From CAYMEV01 sp964389675 [NCBI: uncultured Candidatus Sumerlaeota bacterium] (lineage in GTDB: Bacteria; CAYMEV01), in contig CAYMEV010000039.1 of NCBI GenBank assembly GCA_964389675.1, forward strand, positions 1 to 13,035: a stretch of DNA of 13,035 nucleotides, given 5' to 3'. Position numbers and translations under genes: made by a program. Shown here piece by piece: positions 12,899 to 13,035 of this stretch; the first letter of the stretch is position 1, and each line of letters starts with the position of its first letter. The notes beneath the pieces were generated by a model. That model did not search any database. It was not told the DNA's origin and saw nothing but the letters and a program-made list of their open reading frames with translations.

Positions 12899-13035
12899 TT
12901 ATAAAAATGCAAATGATATTGATCTTTTAGTGCGCTTGATTTTATGCCCTCTCTGCTTTAGCAGCTCAATTATGCTGTTATTTCCGATAAAATGGCCAGT
13001 TCCAGCCATTATAAATACTGTGCTGTAATCATCAT
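12899..13035 (-). CDS. TraB/GumN-family protein, C-terminal fragment
   Basis: The minus strand encodes 44 residues entering from the right edge and ending at a TAA (12899-12901): DDYSTVFIMAGTGHFIGNNS then IIELLKQRGHKIKRTKRSIS and a short tail. The pattern of a beta-strand, a GxxH motif (G11-T-G-H14), then G(N)NSII-LL-xxRGHKI matches the C-terminal end of TraB/GumN (TIKI-like) proteins, where the GxxH histidine is thought to bind metal in a protease-like site. The gene starts outside the window, so length, signal peptide and the other motifs cannot be seen. It is convergent with the toxin-antitoxin operon. Confidence 0.7.
   Translation of the reverse strand, partial: DDYSTVFIMAGTGHFIGNNSIIELLKQRGHKIKRTKRSISFAFL

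Overview
The window is low-GC bacterial DNA with Shine-Dalgarno-led genes, frequent ATA/AGA/AGG codons and fairly roomy intergenic gaps. The gene mix (a very large soluble class III cyclase with an ATPase and kinesin-light-chain-type TPRs, a CPBP protease, a ferritin-like protein, a type IV toxin-antitoxin pair) fits a chromosome of a signalling-rich environmental or host-associated bacterium. A spirochaete or a deltaproteobacterium-like lineage is possible, but nothing here fixes the taxon. No rRNA, tRNA, CRISPR array or intact insertion sequence was seen.

Left part (1-5250), mostly minus strand. From right to left: a ferritin-like diiron protein, a CPBP-family membrane protease, a secreted beta-lactamase-fold serine hydrolase, a HIT-family nucleotide-binding protein, a large MNT-type nucleotidyltransferase, and possibly a 45-codon ORF coupled to it by an ATGA overlap. 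The HIT gene appears to start at a rare CTG well upstream of its first ATG. HIT and nucleotidyltransferase lie 70 bases apart and could form an operon with opposing chemistry (NMP transfer and NMP hydrolysis).

Middle part (5250-6870), plus strand. Two small orphan genes sit 10 bases apart (79-89 aa unknown protein; 97-aa zinc-ribbon-like protein), followed by a Nudix hydrolase with its own promoter. The region upstream of the orphan genes contains three mutually competing repeat arms that could form alternative hairpins.

The centrepiece (6866-11044, minus strand) is a 1392-aa multidomain protein resembling mammalian soluble adenylyl cyclase: two class III cyclase domains, a STAND-like P-loop ATPase, then about ten 42-residue TPRs. 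Catalytic residues are split between the cyclase domains so that only one complete active site can form. Its stop codon overlaps the stop of the convergent Nudix gene.

Right part (11045-13035). A type IV AbiEi/AbiEii toxin-antitoxin operon has a consensus sigma70 promoter whose -10 box lies at the centre of a 31-bp near-perfect palindrome, the likely autoregulatory operator. The toxin has Tyr where the first catalytic Asp of the nucleotidyltransferase motif is expected. At the right edge, convergent to the operon, is the C-terminus of a TraB/GumN-family protein.

The best candidates for new biology are the STAND-type split-site cyclase, the toxin-antitoxin operator with its possibly crippled toxin, and several unexplained intergenic elements.
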